Below, one piece after another: positions 9,058 through 15,474 of a stretch of 39,483 bases of DNA. The notes beneath the pieces were generated by a model, which was given only the letters and a program-made list of their open reading frames with translations, had not been told where the DNA came from and searched no databases. The stretch is from Desulfobacula sp. Lineage in GTDB: Bacteria > Desulfobacterota > Desulfobacteria > Desulfobacterales > Desulfobacteraceae. Location of the stretch: contig JAKIUJ010000016.1 in NCBI GenBank assembly GCA_021647625.1, positions 1-39,483 on the forward strand, read 5' to 3'. Position 1 is the stretch's first letter. The number at the start of each line of letters is the position of its first letter. Position numbers and translations under genes: made by a program.

Positions 9058-9082
9058 ACATAGTGACTGACCGAAAACCCTG
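9058..9082. repeat. End fragment of the dispersed palindromic repeat (copy A)
   Basis: ACATAGTG-A-CTGACCGAAAACCCTG matches the reverse complement of the right end of the complete copy at 21442-21597. It starts two bases after the kinase stop codon. The following bases to about 9145 form a separate imperfect hairpin (GCCGTGCAG against CTGTACGGC), so only the element's end is shared. Confidence 0.7.
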
Positions 9083-9257
9083 TACACTGCCGTGCAGCTT
9101 GGAAAAAAGAATTGGTAGACGGCATAATAAAGCCACTGTACGGCGCATTTAATAATTCATTCGCAAACTGTTGTAAAAGCCATGCTATAAAATTTATTAA
9201 TTATCGCATCAAAATATCTGGTTATAATTTAAAGTGAGTTACAAATTGTGTTGATTT

Positions 9258-9785
9258 TTAAAAATCATTCGCTCTCACCATATCAATGACTTTTTTCACA
9301 GAATCGAGCCCGAATTTATTTTTATCAAGCAGGTCGGGAAAAATAAATTCAAAATCACAGATATCATCTGCGGCCAGAATATGATCGAAGTTTTCAACCT
9401 TGCAGGCAAAGATAAAATCGGTGATATCATAGGTGACATCCTTGAATTGATAGGTGTTTGGAACCGAGCAGATATAGGTCAGTTTTGTCACATCAAGATT
9501 GAGTTCTTCTTTTATTTCCCGCACCAGACATTCTTCAATGGTTTCTCCCGGGTCTGCAAAACCGCCGGGAAAATCAAGAGATCCTTTTGCCGGTTCATAT
9601 TTACGTCTGGTAACCAGCAGTTTATTATCCGGTGTAAAAATAAGCGCAATGGCAGCTGCGGCACAATTTAAATAAAAATTAAATCTGCATTCAGCGCACT
9701 GGAATGATTTTTTATTAACAGCAGTAAAATTTTTTTCCCCGCAGCGTGGACAAAAGTTGAATAGATGAGAATTTGGGTTCTTCAA
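9258..9785 (-). CDS. Nudix hydrolase with N-terminal zinc ribbon
   Basis: The 175-residue protein has a zinc ribbon formed by CPRCG and CAEC near the N-terminus, then a Nudix domain. The Nudix box GX5EX7REUXEEXGU is visible as GFADPGETIEECLV followed by REIKEELNLDV, with the metal-binding glutamates in place. This layout recalls NADH pyrophosphatase (NudC) and related nucleotide-diphosphate hydrolases, but the protein is shorter than NudC (about 257 residues) and lacks its SQPWPFPxS motif, so the substrate is open. The start is a TTG at 9783-9785 with AAGGA upstream. It is a lone minus-strand gene, immediately downstream of the truncated Mth938-type frame on the same strand. Confidence 0.9.
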   Translation of the reverse strand: MKNPNSHLFNFCPRCGEKNFTAVNKKSFQCAECRFNFYLNCAAAAIALIFTPDNKLLVTRRKYEPAKGSLDFPGGFADPGETIEECLVREIKEELNLDVTKLTYICSVPNTYQFKDVTYDITDFIFACKVENFDHILAADDICDFEFIFPDLLDKNKFGLDSVKKVIDMVRANDF

Positions 9786-9796
9786 GATAAATTTCC

Positions 9797-9985
9797 TTAT
9801 AAGATCAGCAGGGTAAATGAAAACAGGCCCCTATGGGTGTGACGATGGCCGTTTTTTCGTATCCAATGATCAAAAATCTTTCCCGATGGAAAAATGACCA
9901 GGTCGGTTGTGTAGTGGCAACCGTCTATGGACATTTGTTCAAATTGATATGCATCTATGGCAGGCATGGTCGTCATATTTTTCAA
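9797..9985 (-). pseudogene. Truncated Mth938-domain (DUF498/NDUFAF3-like) remnant
   Basis: The 62-codon frame reads AIDAYQFEQMSIDGCHYTTD, then LVIFPSGKIFDHWIRKNGHR. This is the conserved N-terminal block of Mth938-domain proteins (typically I-x-Y-x-F-G-x-I-x-I-D-G-x-x-Y-T-x-D ... W-x-R-x-x-G-H). Full family members run to about 120 residues, with a GTG-rich second half and a C-terminal ALH motif. Here the frame diverges right after GHR and stops with an unrelated tail, so more than half the domain is missing. It lies 11 nt upstream of the Nudix gene on the same strand. It is most likely a decayed gene; a functional mini-protein is possible but unlikely. The rest of the stretch up to 10182 holds nothing I recognise. 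Confidence 0.6.
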
Positions 9986-10182
9986 TACCCGATCATGAAA
10001 AAGGAATCAAGGATAAACCACGAGGACTATAATTTTAAAGGAGTTTGAGAGTTGGGAATGGATTTGCAAAAAGTTTTTTACATGGTTGAAATATTATGGC
10101 ATAGTATTGGTTATAAGCGGTTCACGATTGGTTAGGAGCAACTTTTGACAGCATTTAAGATAGAAAGTATTAAAAGGGATAT

Positions 10183-11409
10183 ATGAATCTTCAGGGAGAT
10201 TTTGAAGGATTAACGCTGGCAAGCATTCTCCAATTGCTGTGCAATGATCAGAAAACTGGTGTATTGACGGTTTCCGGCGATGATCAGCAGAGTCGTGTTT
10301 TTTTTGAGCAGGGCACAATTATCTATGCTTCAGCATCTTTAAAAGAAGCAAGGTTGGGATTTTTAATGCGCAATGATGGTGTCATATCTGCCCAGCAGCT
10401 TCAAAAATGCCTTGCCGTTGCCAAAGCAGAAAAAAAGCATCTGGGCAAGATTCTTGTTGATAAAGGGTACATTGCCCTTGATACATTAAAAAAATATAAC
10501 ACCAAACAGGTTGAGGCCATTTTATATAATCTGTTGTTCTGGAAAAAAGGGCGGTTTGAATATAAAGATGCCAAACTGAATTTAAAGGGGATGATCATCA
10601 CCCAGCTCAACCCCATGAAACTCATTCTTGAAGCATCACGCAGGATTGATGAACTGTCGGTTTTAAAAGAACTCATCCCCAGTGATAAACTTGTTTTTAA
10701 AATGTCCGGTAAGGTCCAAAGCAAAGATGAAATAAAACTCAATGCTAATGAGTGGCGGGTTCTTTCTCTGATTGACGGAACCAGAACCGTTCGACAGGTA
10801 ATAAATGAAAGTAGCTATGACGAATTTGCTGTTTACAAAATCTTTTTTTCAGTGATTTCATCGGGGCTTATAGAGCAAAAGGAAGAAGTTCACCTGGATG
10901 ATCCAGCAGACGGAAATGATTTTAGTGCTATCTTGACTGTATATAATGATATTTTAGCCGTGATAAAAAATAATATTTCCGATGAACTTGGTGACAGAAG
11001 TTATTCTTTATTTGAAGAGATAAAGACAGGTTTGTCAATTGAGTTTCATCCGGTTTTCAAAGAATATCATCCTGAAAATCATAAAAATTCGAATCTCCAG
11101 GCGATCAATTTAGCAGTGGAACAAATAGATTTTCTCGAAGATCCAAGAGAGTTTTTGATCAATGGGTTTACAGAGTATTGTGCGCTTGTGCTGCACCAGG
11201 TAGCTGATATATTAGGCGCTAACCCGCTATCCAGTATTCTTTCGGATATCGAAAAAGTATTGGGATATGTAAAAAAATACCAGGCAGGATCAAAGGAAAA
11301 GAGCAAGATTGTCAATGACATGAAGATTATTATTTCAAAAATATATTCTGAATACAAAATAGAAAAAAATAAAGGCCGCAAAGGCGGTATTTTTTCTTTT
11401 TTCTCCTGA
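10183..11409 (+). CDS. PATAN (DUF4388) domain protein
   Basis: The 408-residue protein opens with MNLQGDFEGLTLASILQLLC and continues KTGVLTVSG, VFFEQGTIIYA and LGKILVDKGYI, the pattern of the PATAN/DUF4388 domain. These domains occur in receiver-domain proteins and in MglA-type GTPase loci of delta-proteobacteria and cyanobacteria and are thought to mediate protein-protein contacts in signalling. A second segment (about 175-240) resembles the winged-helix-like part that follows PATAN (EWRVLSLIDGTRTVRQVINE). The last 150 residues are helical and end in a basic tail, GRKGGIFSFFS. There is no signal peptide or membrane segment. The ATG at 10183 follows AAAAGGGA. It converges on the six-gene Roadblock/GTPase operon, whose theme it shares, so it probably belongs to that system. 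Confidence 0.8.
   Translation: MNLQGDFEGLTLASILQLLCNDQKTGVLTVSGDDQQSRVFFEQGTIIYASASLKEARLGFLMRNDGVISAQQLQKCLAVAKAEKKHLGKILVDKGYIALDTLKKYNTKQVEAILYNLLFWKKGRFEYKDAKLNLKGMIITQLNPMKLILEASRRIDELSVLKELIPSDKLVFKMSGKVQSKDEIKLNANEWRVLSLIDGTRTVRQVINESSYDEFAVYKIFFSVISSGLIEQKEEVHLDDPADGNDFSAILTVYNDILAVIKNNISDELGDRSYSLFEEIKTGLSIEFHPVFKEYHPENHKNSNLQAINLAVEQIDFLEDPREFLINGFTEYCALVLHQVADILGANPLSSILSDIEKVLGYVKKYQAGSKEKSKIVNDMKIIISKIYSEYKIEKNKGRKGGIFSFFS
11375..11395 (+). terminator. Possible intrinsic terminator inside the 3' end of the PATAN gene
   Basis: GCCGC (11375-11379) can pair with GCGGT (11384-11388) across an AAAG loop, followed by a T tract (11390-11395) and more Ts. It lies within the last codons, between convergent genes. 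The stem is short, so confidence is low. Confidence 0.4.
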
Positions 11410-11414
11410 TTTGT

Positions 11415-11690
11415 TTATGAGTTAGCAACCTTGGCCCCACCATAGGCTAAAAAGGAAAGTGCCGCAGTGCGGAATAATGATCGTATTGTTTCAAGAACTT
11501 CCGGGTCTACAGCCGTGTCAAAAATAATAACATAATCGGCCACAAATAATAAACAGACCGTAACCAGTATCAAGTTGATTACCTTGCCGACTTTTCCGCC
11601 GGCATACTTGATACGTGCTTTGTTAAAAACAAAAATAATAATTAGATAGATAACCAGCGTAAAAATAAGAATGATCGTTTGTGCTGTCAT
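11415..11690 (-). CDS. Small membrane protein, last gene of the Roadblock/GTPase operon
   Basis: The 91-residue protein has three hydrophobic stretches: residues 5-22 (IILIFTLVIYLIIIFVF), 38-57 (VINLILVTVCLLFVADYVII) and a weaker one near the C-terminus (TAALSFLAYGGAKV). The loop between the first two is basic (KARIKYAGGKVGK). I do not recognise a family. AGGAGG lies directly upstream of the ATG at 11688-11690. The start overlaps the stop of the preceding Roadblock-like gene by 4 nt (ATGA), so the two are translationally coupled. It may anchor the otherwise soluble GTPase-Roadblock proteins at the inner membrane; that is inference from position only. Confidence 0.75.
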   Translation of the reverse strand: MTAQTIILIFTLVIYLIIIFVFNKARIKYAGGKVGKVINLILVTVCLLFVADYVIIFDTAVDPEVLETIRSLFRTAALSFLAYGGAKVANS

Positions 11691-12037
11691 ATCGGCCTCC
11701 TTGTCTTGCGATCTTTCTTCATAATTTCAGTGAGAAAATTAACAATAGCATCAATCATAATGAAATTTTCAATTTCTTTTTGTTTTATCACTCCCAGGTA
11801 GTATTTGCCAACAGGAAAAACAAATAAATTCTTTTTGTTTTTTCTTGAAAATACGGCATGTTTAAAATTTGATTTTCCAATGGCATGGAAGCTTTTTCCA
11901 CATAAACAAACAATACGAGCCATAGTATCGGGAGTGTTCGCTTTTTTGGCAATAATACTGCCGTCATGGTCTGTGACAATATATTGTTCAACTCCTTCAA
12001 GAGTTTCGATTTTTTTTAGATTTTTTATATCAGGCAT
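11687..12037 (-). CDS. Putative Roadblock/LC7-like protein
   Basis: The 116-residue soluble protein starts MPDIKNLKKIETLEGVEQYI, followed by VTDHDGSIIAKKAN. This matches the opening helix and first strand pair of Roadblock/LC7 domains (hydrophobic helix, 'GV', then a strand with D-x-x-G). Strands such as FVFPVGKYYLGVI and a closing helix (IENFIMIDAIVNFLTEIMKK) also fit. Roadblock proteins act as regulators or scaffolds of small GTPases, for example MglB for MglA. The product is slightly diverged, so the family call is moderate. It is separated from the upstream zinc-ribbon gene by 19 nt and overlaps the small membrane-protein gene by 4 nt. Confidence 0.65.
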   Translation of the reverse strand: MPDIKNLKKIETLEGVEQYIVTDHDGSIIAKKANTPDTMARIVCLCGKSFHAIGKSNFKHAVFSRKNKKNLFVFPVGKYYLGVIKQKEIENFIMIDAIVNFLTEIMKKDRKTRRPI

Positions 12038-12056
12038 ATTCGATTTTTTTATTGAA

Positions 12057-12530
12057 TCAAATCGTTGAAATTAAATCGGAAAATTGTTTCTTAATCTTCT
12101 TTGGTAATGGACTTTTTTTAGTTACAAAGACAATGGCGATATTGTGATCAATCATTTGGATTGTTACTAATTTTTCCGAGATATGAAGGGTAAGTTCGTC
12201 AATATCTGTGTATTGCATATGGCAAAGCGTGTAGCTGTCTGTCAGTAGTTTTCCCAGAATTGCCAGATCCGAATCTTTAAGGATGCCGGGCATATGATTG
12301 ATGACAACCCGAGTTTTTAAATGGAAAATAAAGGCACCTATGATGATAGGATCGGTCAGGTTATTTTTCAAAAACAAATTAATTTTTCCCAATTTGCCTG
12401 TTTTGGGCGAATCCATTTTATACGCATTAAAATATCCACAATGCATACATTTAAATACAGCTTTGCCTTCACGAAATTCTTTGGGTTCCAGTGTGTTTTT
12501 TTTTCCGCAATCTTCACAAAAGTTAATCAT
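12057..12530 (-). CDS. Zinc-ribbon protein with Roadblock-like C-terminal region
   Basis: The 157-residue protein has two CxxC pairs near the N-terminus (CEDCG at 5-9 and CMHCG at 28-32), a clear zinc ribbon. After a short linker the C-terminal 100 residues read PIIIGAFIFHLKTRVVINHM, then a helix and two strands (LTLHISEKLVTIQMID, NIAIVFVTKK). The pattern is compatible with a Roadblock/LC7 fold, though I could not place it firmly. It would be cytosolic. It sits between the 526-residue gene (18 nt) and the Roadblock-like gene (19 nt) in the operon. No DNA-binding domain beyond the ribbon is evident, so the ribbon may serve protein contacts rather than transcription. Confidence 0.65.
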   Translation of the reverse strand: MINFCEDCGKKNTLEPKEFREGKAVFKCMHCGYFNAYKMDSPKTGKLGKINLFLKNNLTDPIIIGAFIFHLKTRVVINHMPGILKDSDLAILGKLLTDSYTLCHMQYTDIDELTLHISEKLVTIQMIDHNIAIVFVTKKSPLPKKIKKQFSDLISTI

Positions 12531-12548
12531 AATGATTAAGCAATAAGA

Positions 12549-14129
12549 TTAAGATGAAAAGATGTTCTTAATTTTTTGCCAGAATCCTTTTGGGATGTCC
12601 TTTTGGGTTTGGGAGGCATCTGCCAGAGTCTTTTTAATTTGATTGTCCAATAACAGCAGCACCGAGTCAAGGAGATCAAGAAGCGCAAGCTTATCGAAAC
12701 TTGTCTGCCAGTGTTCTTTAAGAAAGGAGATATCTTCCTGCACCAAACTATACCAGGATTCATCCACAACACTGTCAAAAGATTTAAAATAAGACTTGAG
12801 CCGTTTAACGGTTTCACCAAGCATTTGTTCTGTTGCATCATCCTCAACGTTCTCTGTTGCTTCATCCTCATCGTCAAAGGGTATAATCCCATCGGTTGTG
12901 TCGGCGTCGGTCATAGGTTCGGACTCAAATGCCTGTGTTTGAGAAGAGGGCTGTGTTAATTCGTCAAGTTGAGGTTCAGGTTCCGGAGCGCTTGTATCCA
13001 GGTTGAAAAATTCATCAAGCCGGTCGCCTATTTCCGGTATGGGGTCTGTATTAATCCGTTTGGGGGTATAGTTTTTTGTTCCATCGGCATCAAAATTACT
13101 TGAAGAATCCATCATTGTCATAGCCTGGTCCGGATTTGATCCATGTACATCCAGCAAATGGATGGCATCAAGCAACTCATCCGCCGGGGATTCTTTAATG
13201 CTGAAAAGATCGCCCATCACATCTGTTGATTCGTTTTCGGGTTTTCTTTTTCCGGACAATGCCGGTGTGATGTTTTGAGAGTCGATGTTTTTCGGAAGGT
13301 CGTCTATCTCAAGCGCGGTAATCGATGCATCCGCATCCTGGCCTGCGGACATGTTTGAAGGTGACTTTATGTGGGACAGGGCGGGTGCAATGGTTTGTTC
13401 CGGCACATCTCGGGGTTGTGTCTGTCTATATATTGGTTTTGATATTTTCAGCTTGAATTCATTAAATCGTTTGATGTCATCTTCAAGTAGTTTCTTTTTA
13501 TCTTTAAAAAGCATGTCCGGAGATTCAATAAGGTGTTCGAAATTTTTAAATATGGATCGTAAAAAAAAGATTGAATTTGCATGGGCTTTGGCTTTATGCG
13601 CGGCAACATAGCGCCCGGTACTGTGTATGATTTTTAAAAAAGTATGGTGAATGCCGTAGGCATTGAATATAATTAACTGGCGATTTATTTCAGCCTCAAA
13701 GTTACCCAGAGTTTCATCTGATATTTCCCAGTCAATGGACAGAATAACGGCTTTTAGATTTTGTATGTCAGCAGGGTTAACAATGGGAGTTGAAGATAGT
13801 TTGTTCTGAAATAGTTTGTAAATTTCAATTTGTCTGGCAACCATTTGTTTTTTGTTTTGTGTTTTAAGGTCTGGTTGCTGAATAATGATGTCGGCAATAT
13901 CAGCGATTGATTGTAAAACCGGGACAGATTCTTTGTGAGCACTGTTTTTACGGGTGCTTAGATATTTGCCTAAAGAGTGCATCATATTAAATAACGCGGT
14001 TAATGACGCGTCATTTTGATAGTGTTGGATCAGTTTTGAGAGTTCATTAAAAAAAGAGGAACAAGTATTTTTAGTTATCCGAGTCTCCATCTGTATTGCG
14101 ATGGATTTGAGTCTGGTAAGAGAATTCAA
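12549..14129 (-). CDS. 526-residue helical protein with internal duplication and acidic linker
   Basis: I do not recognise a family. The first 230 residues contain two related helical units of about 85-90 residues. They align without gaps around HSLGKYLSTRKNSAHKES and HSTGRYVAAHKAKAHANS and again at QQPD/ESPD, with 14 of 37 positions identical over that stretch. A long acidic, Ser/Thr/Pro-rich low-complexity linker follows (about 235-420). A C-terminal helical unit of about 100 residues starts at LGETVKRLKSYFKSFDSVVD. There is no signal peptide or membrane segment. The start is a TTG at 14127-14129 with a strong AAGGAGG ribosome site. It follows the GTPase gene by 10 nt. The architecture suggests a scaffold or effector for the MglA-like GTPase, which is inference. 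Confidence 0.75.
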   Translation of the reverse strand: MNSLTRLKSIAIQMETRITKNTCSSFFNELSKLIQHYQNDASLTALFNMMHSLGKYLSTRKNSAHKESVPVLQSIADIADIIIQQPDLKTQNKKQMVARQIEIYKLFQNKLSSTPIVNPADIQNLKAVILSIDWEISDETLGNFEAEINRQLIIFNAYGIHHTFLKIIHSTGRYVAAHKAKAHANSIFFLRSIFKNFEHLIESPDMLFKDKKKLLEDDIKRFNEFKLKISKPIYRQTQPRDVPEQTIAPALSHIKSPSNMSAGQDADASITALEIDDLPKNIDSQNITPALSGKRKPENESTDVMGDLFSIKESPADELLDAIHLLDVHGSNPDQAMTMMDSSSNFDADGTKNYTPKRINTDPIPEIGDRLDEFFNLDTSAPEPEPQLDELTQPSSQTQAFESEPMTDADTTDGIIPFDDEDEATENVEDDATEQMLGETVKRLKSYFKSFDSVVDESWYSLVQEDISFLKEHWQTSFDKLALLDLLDSVLLLLDNQIKKTLADASQTQKDIPKGFWQKIKNIFSS

Positions 14130-14139
14130 ACAAGCCTCC

Positions 14140-14745
14140 TTAGAAAATTTGATCTTGAATTGATGCCAGGGTCATGGATATTATTTTTTTTAGTGTGGCA
14201 ATGACATTGCCGCCGTTTAGCGCACTGGCCTCAAACGCAGGCACCCGCAACATGCTGTTCAGGTCTTTTTGCATGATATTTGAAGCAAGCAAGGGGACAG
14301 GTGTCTTTTTCAGATCGATTTTATTGTATTGCATAACTAAAGGAATATTGAAAAGATCCAGATTATAGCTTTCAAGATTTTCATAAAGCTGATTCAGGGA
14401 ATCAATGTTTTTTTTGCGTTGTTCTTTTTGAACATCTGCGACAAATACGATGCCGTCAACACCCCTTAAAACGAGTCGTCTTGTGGCATTATACTTTACC
14501 TGACCCGGCACGGTGTATAATTGAATCGTAATATCAAACCCTTTTATCTGTCCAACATCAAATGGTAAAAAATCAAAAAACAGTGTGCGGTCATCCTGAG
14601 TTTTTAAGCTGACCATTTCTGTTTTAATCTGGTTCCGGTAGGTCTCGTTTATGTATTCAAGATTGGTTGTCTTGCCACCTCTTCCAGGGCCATAATAAAC
14701 GATCTTTATTTGAACTTCTTTTGTTTTTACATTGATAAGCGCCAA
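14140..14745 (-). CDS. MglA-like small Ras-family GTPase
   Basis: MglA GTPases control polarity and motility in Myxococcus and related bacteria by cycling between GTP and GDP forms. This protein shows the MglA hallmarks: KIVYYGPGRGGKTTN (P-loop), RTLFFDFLPFDVGQIKGF (switch I region), LYTVPGQ (switch II; MglA-type TVPGQ rather than Ras DTAGQ), GVDGIVFVAD and NKID for guanine binding. I prefer the TTG at 14745, which has AAGGA six bases upstream and gives an N-terminus matching the MglA length exactly. A TTG at 14751 overlaps the ribosome site. The product is 201 residues, close to the usual 195. It sits 50 nt after an MglB-like Roadblock gene, the classic MglB-MglA pairing. Motility, polarity or another localisation role cannot be decided here. 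Confidence 0.92.
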   Translation of the reverse strand: MALINVKTKEVQIKIVYYGPGRGGKTTNLEYINETYRNQIKTEMVSLKTQDDRTLFFDFLPFDVGQIKGFDITIQLYTVPGQVKYNATRRLVLRGVDGIVFVADVQKEQRKKNIDSLNQLYENLESYNLDLFNIPLVMQYNKIDLKKTPVPLLASNIMQKDLNSMLRVPAFEASALNGGNVIATLKKIISMTLASIQDQIF

Positions 14746-14795
14746 ATTCAATCCTTGAGTTTTTTTCCGGATCAGTGTTCCTGAGTATTTTGCGG

Positions 14796-15185
14796 TTATG
14801 CGTTTTCAGTTAAAATTTTTTTTATTCCGTCAATTGTTTCGGCAACTTTTAATCTCACAAGACCTAAAGAGATATCTTTATTGAACATGGCAATTAAAAG
14901 TGTATCATCAGTGACTTTGCTAAAATGAATGCTTGATTTTTCACCTTTATGAAACAATAAAGAAAATTCAGTTTCACCCACAAGTTTTGCCATGGCGTCT
15001 ACAGCAGCAAAATTTCCGGCAGCAAGCGCAGCAAAAGCTATTGAATCCAGTTGGGTTTTGCCATTGTCATGTTTTGCAATGGCATTGCCTGCCATATCAA
15101 GAAAGATGACATTATCAAGTCCGGATTCTATCAGGTTGGCTTGAATGATATGATCTATGCCGTCAAGTTGACTTTGATTAAACAT
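14796..15185 (-). CDS. Roadblock/LC7 domain protein, MglB-like
   Basis: The 129-residue protein has a full Roadblock/LC7 domain: an N-terminal helix (QLDGIDHIIQANLIESG), a strand pair with VIFLDMAGNAIAKHD, a long Ala-rich helix (DSIAFAALAAGNFAAVDAMA), then SSIHFSKVTDDTLLIAMFNK and a C-terminal helix. MglB is the GTPase-activating partner of MglA, and this gene is the first of the operon, just ahead of the MglA-like GTPase, so that is the likely role. The ATG is at 15183-15185; the ribosome site is weak. It diverges from the Cache-HAMP kinase gene across 289 bp, so the kinase/regulator pair could control this operon. Confidence 0.85.
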   Translation of the reverse strand: MFNQSQLDGIDHIIQANLIESGLDNVIFLDMAGNAIAKHDNGKTQLDSIAFAALAAGNFAAVDAMAKLVGETEFSLLFHKGEKSSIHFSKVTDDTLLIAMFNKDISLGLVRLKVAETIDGIKKILTENA

Positions 15186-15285
15186 GTCTGAAGATTAGCT
15201 CAAATCATTGAATTGTGCAATACAAAAAGGAGCCTCTGGAATTTTACAACAGGAAGTTGATGCAAATCCCAGGAGCAACAGAGTG

Positions 15286-15336
15286 AAATGCGATACAAAA
15301 TTATTTTCAGGTGTTTGTAATCATATCATCGCATTT
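15286..15336. repeat. 9-bp inverted repeat in the divergent promoter region
   Basis: AAATGCGAT at 15286-15294 is perfectly inverted as ATCGCATTT at 15328-15336, 33 bases apart. It lies in the 289-bp stretch between the Roadblock operon and the kinase gene. A possible -35 TTGACA occurs nearby at about 15379, without a clear -10. A regulator site is possible; nothing else is evident in this stretch. Confidence 0.4.
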
Positions 15337-15474
15337 GTTAAAAAACATAGTGCACTATAATGGACTTCTTGATATTCTTGACACCGATACAAATATTTTG
15401 TTCGATGTTTTTTAAAAATTGCAGGCCGGTTAATAAATAAGGATCTGAAAACATACTGGATTAAAGAAAAAAAT

